From: Amoeboaphelidium protococcarum
Taxonomy: Eukaryota > Aphelidiomycota > Aphelidea
DNA length: 64,000 bases
Assembly: GCA_023515745.1 (NCBI GenBank)
Contig: JALECJ010000020.1
Coordinates: 1,736,001-1,800,000, forward strand
Direction: 5' to 3'
Shown: positions 11,912 to 22,613 of the stretch, piece after piece
Layout of the letters: each line of letters begins with the position of its first letter
Position numbering within the stretch: position 1 is the stretch's first letter
Notes under the pieces: generated by a model
What the model saw: the letters and a program-made list of their open reading frames with translations, nothing else
What the model was told of the DNA's origin: nothing
Databases searched by the model: none
Position numbers and translations under genes: made by a program

Positions 11912-12097
11912 TCAGTACTTTTCACAGTCGATGAGAGATATTTCATCTCTTATCTTGACTTCCGGCTTATTTGGGACCAAATAGAACCCTGCCTTTTTGA
12001 ATTCGATTTTGCTTTCTGGAAAATTATCAGCGACCCTTTTGTCGGTGCAACGAGAGCAAGTCGCGCTTCTATCCATTTTTGTCTGCTTCTTGTTCAT
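11912..12097 (-). CDS. Short hypothetical frame, perhaps a first exon
   Basis: 61 codons from ATG 12097 to TGA 11912 with protein-like composition, a Cys-x2-Cys pair and many Lys/Glu. An in-frame TGA precedes the ATG. It diverges from the histone-fold gene with only 43 bp between starts. It may be the first exon of the unresolved gene at 11123-11911: a GT site just before the stop and a cttaac-x6-cag acceptor downstream would fit, but the reading phases do not settle it. No family recognised. Confidence 0.3.
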   Translation of the reverse strand: MNKKQTKMDRSATCSRCTDKRVADNFPESKIEFKKAGFYLVPNKPEVKIRDEISLIDCEKY

Positions 12098-12140
12098 AAA
12101 TCCATCCAGTGTATATCAAAAGCATAGTCTTGTTATAAAT

Positions 12141-12710
12141 ATGACAAATTCTGTCGCTCCTTCTGATATTGAAGGCTCATAGCCTTAGCTATTGTAACAT
12201 TAGTAATAATAAGCGGAACAATCATAGTCTGTATCCTCGCCGTAATCCACGTCAAAGAAGAGCCGTAAATTGTAATAGTAGTAGCCTAAAATTAATTTGG
12301 ATCCAAATGAATAAACGGTCACTCTACCGCTGGCTAGAATTAAAAAGATTATGAATGAAGAGGCTGTGGGAAATGGTACTCGAGTGCAAGGTGAGGCTAT
12401 TGTAGCTGCCGCCGCTTGTACTGAAGTGTGGTTAGATTATTTCATTCAGCACATCTATCAGTATACTAAACGCGACGGTCGCAAGGGAATAAGTTATAAG
12501 GATGTTGCGCTGGCTGTGCGTGAAGTTGATTAGTTTGAGTTCTTGGATGATATTGTTCCCATGAAAGTGCCTACATAATAAGCTGTAGATGCGCGTAATG
12601 CCACCATCCCTCAGTCGCGTTTATAACAGCATCAGTAACAGCTGCAGCAGTAGATTAGCGACGCTGGTGAAGGTGTTGAGAACGCAGATGCTGAAATGAA
12701 CTAAGAATGA
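12141..12710 (+). CDS. Histone-fold protein of the Dpb3/CHRAC/NF-YC type
   Basis: Histone-fold subunits of this type pair with a Dpb4/NF-YB-like partner in DNA polymerase epsilon, chromatin-remodelling or CCAAT-binding complexes. 189 codons. The fold begins with 'VTLPLARIKKIMNEE' (about residue 62), continues through 'RVQGEAIVAAAACTEVWLDYF' and ends with the characteristic 'REVDQFEFLDDIVP', which favours Dpb3/CHRAC1/POLE4 over true NF-YC. Both flanks are Gln-rich; the N-terminal flank has two runs of four consecutive reassigned codons (12201-12212 and 12273-12284), impossible to read in the standard code. Convergent with the ARM/HEAT-like gene, 42 bp between stops. Confidence 0.75.
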
Positions 12711-12752
12711 GTCTGTTTATTTGTTATAATGATATTTTTTATATTATCGCTG

Positions 12753-14727
12753 TCAATTACAAATGTCTTGAATTAATTTAGCTATGTTCCGCTTATCATC
12801 GTCATTACGGGTATAGAATCTCAAATCGCGCAACTTTAACACTTGCTCTATCCCGCCCTGATCTGCATAGACTGATGCCAGAATATCTTGAACTATATCC
12901 AATACACGTTCTGCATACACTGATAAAGCATTATCATTTAGAGATTGAATACATATATCAGTTACTTTTTAGAGCACTGATACATCCATAATAGATACAT
13001 TGACTTGTAAAAGATGCCATTCGAAAGCATTCAGTATCAGTGTTTAAACTGGACCACGCGTTGTATCACAATGACTGAACATGTCGATCAGCGTGTCTAT
13101 CATTCCAGAATTACTCATATTCACATACTTTAGAATATTAACCATGAATGACAATATAGATATAAGCTCAGCTGTAGATGGGGGTTAAACGGATTATCTG
13201 AGACGATTCAGGCACTGATCAAAGATTTAGGATATCATCTAGCTTTACACTGGTGAGAGATCTAATACACTCATTACCAATAGTAAGCTTCCTGGTATAA
13301 TGTTAAATGATCTTATTAATTCACCAGTCTTTTGACACAGTTGAGACACGTGCAACTAGATGATACTCGTTATTTATTCAATATCTCTGCAGACGAGAGC
13401 CACTAACATTTAATGCATAGATAAGTCGAGCCGCTCATTTGTCAATATTTTACTTACCAGTCGTCGCAATAAGTGCATCTCTGTTGGATTATGTACAGCA
13501 TCATCAGATTGTTCAAACATTTTCAATATTGTAGATGCATTCTGTGATGTTATAATCTGGATAGCGAGCATGTTCAAAGCTTCACTTGGAGTCTCGAGCA
13601 ATAATTTAACGACAACTCTGCATGACTTCACATCAACCTGATCATTTAAGCTGTATCTAATTGCTAGCTGAAGTACATGAGCATATGTATCAATATCTGA
13701 CGCGAATGAGGATAAAGCTAAGAAGCTATTTTCATCGCCACAGATATACTTGCACAGATCTTAGTCTTTAGATGATACAATGCCATGTAAGCATCGTATC
13801 ACAGCTTTACGCGTCCCGTTCGACTAAGTCTTGTTCAATAAATTTATACAAGTTGATGATAGATTCTTAAGGTCATTTCTATGTCTGTCAATATCATGAT
13901 CTTTTAGCTATAAGGAGCTATACGCACTAAGTAGGAACTATAGTATACATTCATTGGCGCCAAAATCCATACCACATACATCCACGAGTCTCACAATAAT
14001 AGGAATCCATTGCATCTCAAGCAACGCATTTTGATCATCATTTAGTCTGGTGGCTATCATTATACAATTATAACCGACTCTCAATCTCAAATTGACCTCT
14101 TAATTCTCGGTTTAATCAAGAGATATAGAGGACCAAAATTGAGCAATATCAAACACGACTGAGGATAGATTAGACGCGTCGTATTAAGCCAAACTCTACC
14201 TGCCACCATAGCGTAGAAGTACACCGAACAACGCTGTCAGATGGAACGTTAAATTCAAGTTTGATGATGTGCTATTCTCAGTTAGCAATCTAAATAAGAT
14301 ATTCATCAGCGTAGCTACACTAAGTATTATCAACATGAGCAGAGTTTGATGCATATTTTACATATCAAGAGCATACCGTCTTTCAAGATAATCTTTAGAT
14401 TTGACGACGAATCTATGCATAGTTTCAATAAACATCTGAGCGACTATACTTTGGCACTATCATCGTCATACAGAGCGTCACGATACTCAGCGATATCAGC
14501 CAAACTGCAAGTCACATTATCTAATGGTTCCAAAGTAAAAGAGTCTTTTTATTAATTCTTGATCGTTTTGGAAGCCTTAGATACATTTCTACTCGCGAAT
14601 AGATTCAACATTAGATAATCAGCCACTGTTTTGACTATTCAATAACTCACCTTGTTGAAATTGACCATTATGGATCAATTGCTGAATTTTTTTGATACCT
14701 CGATGTTGGCCGTCTAATAGATTCCAT
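12753..14727 (-). CDS. ARM/HEAT-like helical-repeat protein, unidentified
   Basis: Three exons inferred: 14727-14651, 14588-14362 and 14314-12753. Introns are 62 nt (GTGAGT...GAGTAG) and 47 nt (GTAAAA...GTGTAG), and the joined frame gives 621 aa ending at TGA 12753. The protein is almost entirely amphipathic helices rich in Leu/Ile with spacing typical of armadillo or HEAT repeats (for example 'SLRCLLKLCIDSSSNLKIIL'). No catalytic motif, transmembrane segment or signal peptide was seen. Kinship with ARMC2-like or proteasome-chaperone repeat proteins is conceivable but unsupported. Exon phases agree at each junction, which supports the model. Confidence 0.6.
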
Positions 14728-14883
14728 TTTAACGTGCAAATGTATAAGGTAGATAAGACATAATTTAAAGGTTAAATAAAGAGATTAAAATTTTCAATTC
14801 CATCAGCTATATTAATAGCATAGTTACAGTCACTAACATCGTTCAATCAAAATAGCCACCCAAAACGCAGCAATAGAGCAAGA

Positions 14884-16961
14884 TCAAATCAGAGCCATTG
14901 TGTCAATGTTCTTGCTCTTATCGGTGAATGAATAGTCAAACTTTGAGTCAACATTCAGCTTGTCAGTCAGCTCTGGATCATTTTAAGGAGACTCGGCAGA
15001 TAGCGAAATTTACTCAACCTCATCAAGATTGCTGGCAATAAACTGATCCAGATCGATCAAGCTTTTATTGATATGCTACTTGAACGACGCGACCTGATGA
15101 GCAATGTTCTTCAATTCATTCTCCATCTGCAGCTGCTATTAAGAGTACTATCTCTCCAAGGATTCGTATTGCATGGACATTTCTCGAGCAGTCTTTTACA
15201 GTTCAAACAATAGACGCGACTCTTCCAGACGAGATCTCTTCAGTTCCCGTTCCACATTGTACTTGCTGGCCTGCAGCGCTTCCACTTCTGCCAACTTATT
15301 CTTGTGCAGACTCTAAGCTTACTGGCGCATATCGTTAATTTGAGATTAAATTTCATCAATTTACACTTATAGATCATCTTGGCGTGTACAATAATCTTGA
15401 ATATCATTCTTCAGCTTAACACTAATGTCTTTAGTCAACCCGCACTGAGTCTTCAACTTGGACTGATGGCTAAGAAGCATTGAGCGAGTCTTGAATCCCA
15501 AATCCATATTCACCATATCTGCTGATTGCTTTGCATTGACATTAAGTTTCAGCAATTGTTGTTGATCTAATTAATCTCGTTGTTGAATTAAGTTCAACTA
15601 TAACATAAACTAGTTGAATTCCAACACACTCTTCTCACACTACACAATAAATGTTCAAATATCAAATTCTACCACATTAAACGATATAAAAATACCTGCT
15701 CCATCTTCTTTTAGAATTAAACTTCAGAATTCCAGACAGAGGCACTCAACTTTTCACATTTACTATTTAAAGTGTCCAAATTCTTTTGCAAACTTCTGCG
15801 CTCACTATTCATGTTGGCAATATCTTCTGGTGATAGTTCCTGATTTTAAACTTGAGTTTCCAAGTTGGTCTTCTCTTTCAGGCGATCCTGCAGATCATAA
15901 TTCTTGTCAGACAATTCCTGCTTCAACTCTTTCATCTTGGATTCTAATTAGGTGTTCTATCTCTCCTACTTCTTCATCTACTCAATAGCTGATTGCAATT
16001 GATTCTCATACTGCGCCTTGTCATTCTACGCTTTAACAACAGGATCTTCTTCATCAAGAAGCATTTAAATTTCCTATTCCAATTAAGCATTCAGTGCCTC
16101 AATATTGTGCAGTTCTTGAACAGTGTTGGCATCCTTCTCCTGATAATACGCTTCTAAATCCTCATTCAAACTCAGATTATCAGTGCCTCCATTGATAAAG
16201 TCTTGATAAGCTTTGCACACATACTCATAGAAGAAATGCTCACTTCTATCAATGTCGAGTTCAGTGTACACCTACTCCGTGGCGATAATCAACTCCACAA
16301 TCCAAATGAGTGCGGCAAGAAATAGAGGCCAAGAATTAACACTACCCACGGCAAATAGAGCAGATTTGGATATCTAATCCACAAACGGATATTTAATACC
16401 ACGCAATACCAGAGGCACATCATCTTCAAACTTTTTCGGATTCCATGGATAATGAGGATCTAGCCTGGAGTACAAAAATTTGAAAATCATCTGGAAATCC
16501 TTACCACTAGGTGACGCCAACACTTTAGGACTCAAATCTTTCTCATATCCACACTCATACAGGAAACTTATCAAATTCAGGACGGCTGAATTCTACCACT
16601 CTTTATCTCTGATACTTCTAGGATCCTTTATAGCATGCTGTGGAGTGGCAAGGCCAATACCAGAAGGACGACCAGCGTACACACTCTGACGTTTGACGGC
16701 AGAATTGGGAACTGCGCCTCTGTATCCAATACTCTAACGATTTTCATTCTGATGAAATTATTAATTGTGCCCAATATCCATGATACCCATTTACTTGGAT
16801 AAGCCAGAGGTGACTTGTTTCGTAACGATTCTCTGAGCAGGCCCCATGCTAATTCTAGAAGCTTTCTACGACGTAGATGGAACTCCATAATCAGCCTCAT
16901 AGGCAAACTACTCATTCAACCTACTATCAGCTTACCCCAAAGTCTTTCTCTTCACTGACAT
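14884..16961 (-). CDS. NDC80: Ndc80/Hec1 kinetochore protein
   Basis: Ndc80 is the microtubule-binding subunit of the outer-kinetochore NDC80 complex. Two exons (16961-15696 and 15609-14884) flank an 86-nt intron GTATTT...AACTAG in phase 0; 663 aa. A basic, Ser-rich tail of about 100 residues precedes the calponin-homology domain, recognised by 'LISFLYECGYEKDLSPKVLA', 'PSGKDFQMIFKFLYSRLDP', 'FEDDVPLVLRGIKYPF' and 'ISKSALFAVGS-N-WP'. A long coiled coil follows with the family's 'LSPEDIANMNSERRSLQKNL'. Numerous TAA/TAG lie in the coiled coil. Length matches fungal and animal orthologues. Confidence 0.93.
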
Positions 16962-17217
16962 GTTCACTTTAAGGATATACTTAACACACAATAGCAGAGT
17001 TATACTATAGTATAGACTATACTTTTAGTTGAACCAAGAAGAGAAATAAAAGTGAAACAAAAGTGGAGATATTCGAACGCGTTCTGAAACAGTTCGACTA
17101 AAACAACAGAAAAGAGCATAGTGAAAGGGTGAGTGCAATTACTACAATTTACTTAAAGTATGGCCAGCCTTTGAGAGCATTCTCTACTGTGCTGTAAATA
17201 AATTATATATTGGAATA

Positions 17218-19275
17218 TCATCGCCGGTAATTTCTATCAATGCTGTCGTAATAGTTTTATCGACTGTTACTTTAGCCACCCCGGTCATGATCACGAGAAC
17301 GCGAAGGTCTATCGTAATGAGTATCACGCTTATCCCAGGTACGTACTTCTTCTTCACTGGGTGGCTCATACCTACGCTTTCTTCCGCCCTGGTGATCTTC
17401 TGGATAGTAGCCACCACTTTCGCCACTTCGCTGGCTTTAATCACGGCGATCATCGTTGCGCTGAGGAGGTGGCGGACGAGACCTTTCATATTATTATTCA
17501 CTCTACTGTCTATGATGATAACCTTCCCTACTTCTGCCTTGATATACTTCTCTTCCAGAACGTTATTATCTACTATCTTGCCGGTACGATCTTTCTCTTT
17601 CTCTTTCTCTCTCCATTTCTATTTCCATGGCATGTCTGCGGCGTCGCTCTTCATCCTCACGTTGTTACTATTCTTGAATACGACGTCTGCGCTCAGCTTC
17701 CTCACGTTCCCTTAATCTTTATGCTTCAAGACGTTACTATCGCTCCATATCCTCTCGCCGCCGCCTCTCTTTTTACTCCTCGGCCAGTCTGAGTTGCCTC
17801 TACCTCTCCCGCTCTTTCTAAGCCTTGGCCTCTTCCTCTTGCTTCAACTGCAATAGTCTGGCGCGTTCTCTTTTAGCATGGCTTACCTCAATGTACGTGT
17901 TCTTGAAAGAAGATACTTCCTGCTCAATAGATTCAGATTACAGCTATAAGGCTGACTAAGAGTCTACATACGGACTGGCAGGAGTAACAGGCGTCTAGTA
18001 ATCATATGCACATGCAGGCGAGAAGCTAATGGAGTGAACGTGAGCATGTGTCCAAGTATTAGTGATAACTGAGAGGATATGATGCAGACACTCTTCAAGC
18101 AAATCCTCCGGCGCGTCGAATGCGAAAGCGATCATACATAGCAGAGATTTATGTTCCATTCCAGGCAACTTGGATCTGAATAGAGTCGTTATACTGTCAC
18201 AGTCTTGACTAAATTATGGCAATCGAAGCGATATAAATATGTTAGCCAGCGCTATCAAGTGCACAGGATAGAAAAGACAAACATCACACACGCCAGCGAC
18301 TTCATCAAGCAAACGCCAACAATACAATGCAAAATCATGCGACACTACACAACAATGATGATAGTAAATACAGCGTATAGCAAGGAGAATGTCAACACAG
18401 TAACTTACAGTTCATCTTCTTAATCATTCTGACCATGACAACTTGTGGATGTTAATACTCGAATAGATAATGAACAGTCTCCAACACGTCAACTTCCACA
18501 GTGAGAATACGATTTCGCAAATCTTGCATCAACTACAAAAAATAAAATAATTCTAGATGTTACACATTACCCATCTCCATCTTCATGATCCTCAGCTGTC
18601 ATACATTGCGCTTGATTTTACTACAGATCCAATAGAATAGATGAGCATGTTTATCGTATATTCAAGCTCAAGACTGTATAATGGCTGGGGAGAAGAAGAA
18701 TATAGGATGCATAACATACACAGAATATTTCGAATAAGTTATATGTAAGTTATTTACAAATAAATATATATTACATTTGAATCCACGTCGATATCCTCAT
18801 ATCCAGACTGCTGCTTATACAAAACACCCCATGCACACCTCAAAAAATCTCTACTCTTTTTAACAGTCTCCTCAGCCTTTGTTGCAATAAATAGACACGT
18901 AAGTCCAATGTCCTACACTTTATCAGTCGCATAATCAATATGGTCAACATCATTCAACAACTATGCATACTTTTGAGAGGGTCTATGAAGTTTGCGCATT
19001 TTATATTAACTTATTCACAATGTATCGGTGATATAAAGCATGAGCTGACATTATTGTTATCCATGGACTACCAGAATACAGTACTATAATGAATGCACTA
19101 TAATACTTTATTACAAAGCTTACAAACTCAATCTGTGACCAACGCTTTTGATCAACCTGCTATTAGATACTTTGGCCCTCCTAATACCAACAACAGCCTC
19201 TTCTGACAGTTTACTCAATTATTCTTAAAGTTCATCGTATTTAAAATATCGCTCAGGTACGTGTTATCGACTCAT
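17218..19275 (-). CDS. Transcriptional-type cyclin (L/K-like) with Arg/Glu-rich tail
   Basis: Multi-exon gene whose pieces form one cyclin fold. First exon from ATG 19275 ('RLIKSVGHRLSF'); a GTAAGC...GGTAG intron leads to 'PWITIMSAHALYHRYIV', the first cyclin-box helices. The exon ending at 18775 carries 'KVQDIGLTCLFIATKAEE'. After a 242-nt intron (18774-18533, ending TTTGTAG), exon 18532-18409 carries 'LRNRILTVEVDVLETVHYLF-YQHP'. The last exon, probably 18251-17218, holds the second fold and then 'QKERERQRQLRLAEEQ'-type charged repeats and an RD/RS-like tail to TGA 17218. Cyclin L likewise has a C-terminal RS region, suggesting a partner of a splicing or transcription CDK. The junction near 18960 is uncertain. 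Confidence 0.68.
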
Positions 19276-19376
19276 TTGATATATTTTGCCTTTATCTTTA
19301 TGTCTCTTTTCAAGTAGGTGAAAGGAAAAGATTCAAAGTTCTCTCATCTAACAGCGCGAAATTGATACCGAAAGAT

Positions 19377-19868
19377 ATGAGTGATAATAATAAAGAATAA
19401 TTAGTGGATGATGTTTGGAACAGTGAAACGACTAACGTTGAACCATTTTAAGAAGATGACCTGTATCCCGATAGAGTGAGAGATTTGCAGAAACACTCCT
19501 CAGAATTGTATAAAATTGGATTCAGAGATGGCGTTGATGAAGGAGAGAAAGACACGCTTTAATAGGGATTTAATAATGGCTTCTCAGTTGGTCGCGATAT
19601 AGGCATGCTACTTGGAGAATTGAAAGCTACGTTGGAGTATTTGTCATATAAATTGGTTGATATTACAGATCTCCGGCATCGACTGTAATCACTGCTAAAT
19701 GACAGAGTTAAATCATTCGATGTCATCCAGTAGATGGCCGCATAGAACGCGCAAATAGAATCTGTCGACCATGTGCAATTATTATCAGACGAGAAAACCA
19801 CGACGATTATCCAAGCGCTGAAACGTGATTTGACGAGCTTACTTTGTGATGCCAAAAATAGACTTTGA
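19377..19868 (+). CDS. YAE1: Yae1, adaptor for cytosolic Fe-S delivery to Rli1
   Basis: Yae1 with Lto1 recruits the Fe-S ABC protein Rli1/ABCE1 to the cytosolic Fe-S targeting complex. 163 codons, single exon, ending at TGA 19866. The diagnostic deca-GX3 stretch is clear: 'GFRDGVDEGEKDTLQQGF' and 'NNGFSVGRDIGMLLGELKA' (about residues 44-80), with the two adjacent glutamines coded TAA-TAG. An N-terminal acidic region with Trp ('DDVWNSE') precedes it, as in other Yae1 proteins. Divergent from the cyclin, 101 bp between starts. Confidence 0.87.
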
Positions 19869-20011
19869 GTCCATTACGTAATGGCCCCGATTGATCGATT
19901 GGATCCTGGTTTGAATTGCCGCCGCTTATCTTTTAAAATTTTTTGTCACGTAACAATTATTGCTTTAATCGTTAAAAATTAATATCAACTTTTAAATAAA
20001 CAGCTTACAAT

Positions 20012-21148
20012 ATGAGTCCTTACAGTCCGCAAGCTAGAGAGGTAGTTGTTGATGATTCGATAGGCAGGTTATCTGAGCTATTTTCGTGTATCTTGGTTAC
20101 TGGTGGTGCGGGGTTCATTGGCTCGCACACCTCGATCCGATTGTTGCAAGAAGGGTGCCGAGTAGTCGTTATCGATGAACTGAATGATTATTATGACGTC
20201 AGTATCAAGCATGAAAATCTGCGTCTTATCAGGTAGACAGCCACACTAATGGGCCCGCTGCCTGATGGATAGAAGAGATTTTAATTTTACAAGGCTGATA
20301 TTTGCGATAAGAATCTTTTGATGCAAATCATTCAAAATCACAATGTCGATTGTATAGTTCATCTGGCTGCACGCGCTGGTGTAAGAAATTCCATTGATAG
20401 ACCTGAACTGTATGTCCACTCCAATATTTTGGGATCTACTGCGATATTTGATGCTGTCAGGATATTGAAAGCTAGTGGGCGCGATATGAAACACGTCGTT
20501 TACGCATCATCCTCCTCTGTTTACGGCGGCAATACCAAAGTGCCCTTCTCTGAGAGTGACATGCTGTTGAATGTTGTGTCTCCATACGCGGCTACTAAGT
20601 TAGGTACCGAGGCTTTGGCAATGTCTTACTCGTCACTGTCCAAGGTTAAAATGACTGGCCTCAGATTCTTCACAGTGTACGGACCTCGTGGACGACCTGA
20701 TATGGCTCCGTTCAAGTTTGTTGATAGAGTATGTCGCGGCATTCCCATCGATCAGTATGGTGATGGATCTTCCTCTCGTGATTACACGTACATTGATGAT
20801 ATTGTAGATGGTATTTGTGGTTCTTTCCTGCGTCCATTCGTCATTGATGGCATTGAGTAGTTGCACACAGTTTACAACTTGGGTAACTCGTCGCCAGTGA
20901 CTTTAAATGAGTTCATTACCACTGTGGAGATGGTATGTCACACCAAGGCCAAGATTAAATTACTCCCAATGCAGCCTGGTGATGTTGACAGAACGTTTGC
21001 TGATATCTCTAAAGCTTAGCGTGACTTTGGATATAGTCCGCAGATTAGCTTGAAGTAGGGGTTGTCTCATCTTGCGTCATGGTGGCAGAGGAAGTACGGC
21101 ACGGAAGACGACCAGTCTGACAGCGCTTTCAGTGATGAGTCATTTTGA
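20012..21148 (+). CDS. NAD-dependent nucleotide-sugar epimerase, probably UDP-glucuronate 4-epimerase type
   Basis: Extended short-chain dehydrogenase/reductase of 378 codons, single exon, ending 'DESF' then TGA. The Rossmann NAD loop 'GGAGFIGS' lies at about residues 31-38, the catalytic Ser/Thr region at '[10 protein letters not shown]', and the Y-x3-K pair at '[14 protein letters not shown]' (Tyr about 192, Lys about 196). '[11 protein letters not shown]' and '[14 protein letters not shown]' are typical of the GAE/LpsL subgroup acting on UDP-glucuronate, as opposed to GalE. It would supply UDP-galacturonate-like precursors for surface polysaccharides. About 30 residues without homology features precede the Rossmann fold, suggesting a cytosolic or peripherally attached enzyme. 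Confidence 0.85.
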
Positions 21149-21464
21149 ATTAAGTTAACACACACACACACTCTTTAGTATTTAATCTAATTCTTTCTTT
21201 CTCTTTGTTAATTTTGATATTGCTTAATAAGATGCAAGCGTATGCCAACACTGCGTGAACGGTATATCAAAAGCTCGGCAAGTTTATCGTCGCCCGATCG
21301 CTTGTCAGTTTGTTCGTTCTTTCATCTCTCTCTTTTAGTCTCTACCGTCCTTCTCGCTCGTCTCTCTGGTCTCTCTCCCTGTTAAATCTTTGTTGAGCAT
21401 CTCTCTGTTGTCTGTTTATTAAGCAGTAAAGAATTAATTTGTGCAATTTTAAGATATCAATTTA
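21149..21464. other. Intergenic, pyrimidine-rich
   Basis: Spacer between the epimerase and the Sec14 gene, with a CA repeat after the epimerase stop and long CT-rich runs (about 21305-21395) before the Sec14 ATG. No gene seen; likely promoter and 5' leader. Confidence 0.5.
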
Positions 21465-22304
21465 ATGGCCGAAACTAACGGGACTGCCCCATAGCTGACT
21501 GGAAGAGTTGGCTCTCTAACTGAGTAATAAAGTCAAGTGCTGGAGTAATTTAAAGCTGAGTTGACATAGAAGAGTCTATTGAATGCCGAGAGACATGATG
21601 ACCATTTACTACTGCGATTTCTGAGAGCTAGAAAGTTTGATTTACCTAGAGCCGTTGAAATGTTTACCAATTGCGAGTAATGGAGAAAGGATAAGGATGT
21701 GGAGGGTATTTTCTAAAATTTCAAGTTTGAAGAGTGGAAGGAGGTGAATAAGATCTATCCTCGCTTTTACCACAAGACTGACAAGTTGGGCAGACCAATC
21801 TACATTGAAGTCTTGGGTGGACTGAATCTTGAGCAGTTGTTCCAGGCTACATCTAGAGAGCGTCTGGAGAAACAGTTTATCCTGGAGTATGAGAAGTTGA
21901 TTAGAGTGCGTCTACCAGCTTGTAGCAAGGCTGCCGGAAAGCACATTGAGACCAGTTGCACTATTCTGGACTTGAAGAACTGCTCCGTGATGCAAGCGTT
22001 GAAGATTAGAGATCTGCTGAAATTGATCACGGACATTGGCCAGAATTACTACCCAGAGACGATGGGCGTGTGCTTCATTATCAATGCACCTTGGATCTTT
22101 GACACTGTGTGGTCCGTGGTCAAGATCTGGATGGACGAGGTGACGGTGAAGAAGTTTCAGATTTTCAAATCGGGCAAAGATCACAGCGCGGCGCTGTTTC
22201 AGGTGGCTGATCCGGCCAACATTCCGTTCATTGTCGGCGGTGCGTGCAAATGTCCAGAGGGATGCGATCAGAGCGACGCTGGTCCGTGGAATCCAAAGAA
22301 CTGA
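21465..22304 (+). CDS. Sec14-like phosphatidylinositol/phosphatidylcholine transfer protein
   Basis: CRAL-TRIO lipid-binding protein of 279 codons, single exon. The N-terminal CRAL-TRIO-N helices ('[20 protein letters not shown]') lead into the lipid-binding lobe: '[17 protein letters not shown]', '[17 protein letters not shown]', '[22 protein letters not shown]' and a C-terminal 'IPFIVGG-CKCPEGC' segment as in yeast Sec14. These proteins couple phosphoinositide supply to Golgi and membrane traffic. Early Gln codons are largely TAA/TAG, absent from the second half. The stop TGA at 22302 is followed by a dense TGA cluster. Confidence 0.92.
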
Positions 22305-22310
22305 TCGCAT

Positions 22311-22348
22311 TGAAGTTGATTGATTAATTGATTGATTGACTGACTGAC
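22311..22348 (+). repeat. TGAT/TGAC tandem repeat just after the Sec14 stop
   Basis: Imperfect tetranucleotide repeat that places TGA at 22311, 22317, 22321, 22329, 22333, 22337, 22341 and 22345, covering all three frames within 45 nt of the Sec14 stop. Confidence 0.8.
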
Positions 22349-22613
22349 TGTGGTTGTAGCTGGTGCGGCGAGTGAGTATGAATAGAAGCTGTAGCTCTCT
22401 CTTTCTTTTTATTATTGAATTCTCTCTATTAATGCCGGAAGGTAAAATCATGTTTTCGATTTATAACTCGTGTAACGGAGATTCGGTTCAGCCAATCATT
22501 AACAACTTTCCCGATCATCATTTGGCTATCCCAATAACTTCTATTTATTGATATCTTTAAGAAATTACATATTTGGCTTAGACACAGAGACACTATTTGA
22601 TTAATAATTGGAG

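Noticed and set aside
11695-11937. Plus-strand 79-codon frame
   Set aside because: No family features; competing minus-strand frames in the same place have better splice signals. Not strong enough to list as a gene.
16480-17792. Plus-strand hydrophobic open frames opposite NDC80 and the cyclin tail
   Set aside because: They are antisense to a charged, low-complexity Arg/Glu tail; the complement of such codons naturally yields Ser/Leu/Phe-rich open frames.
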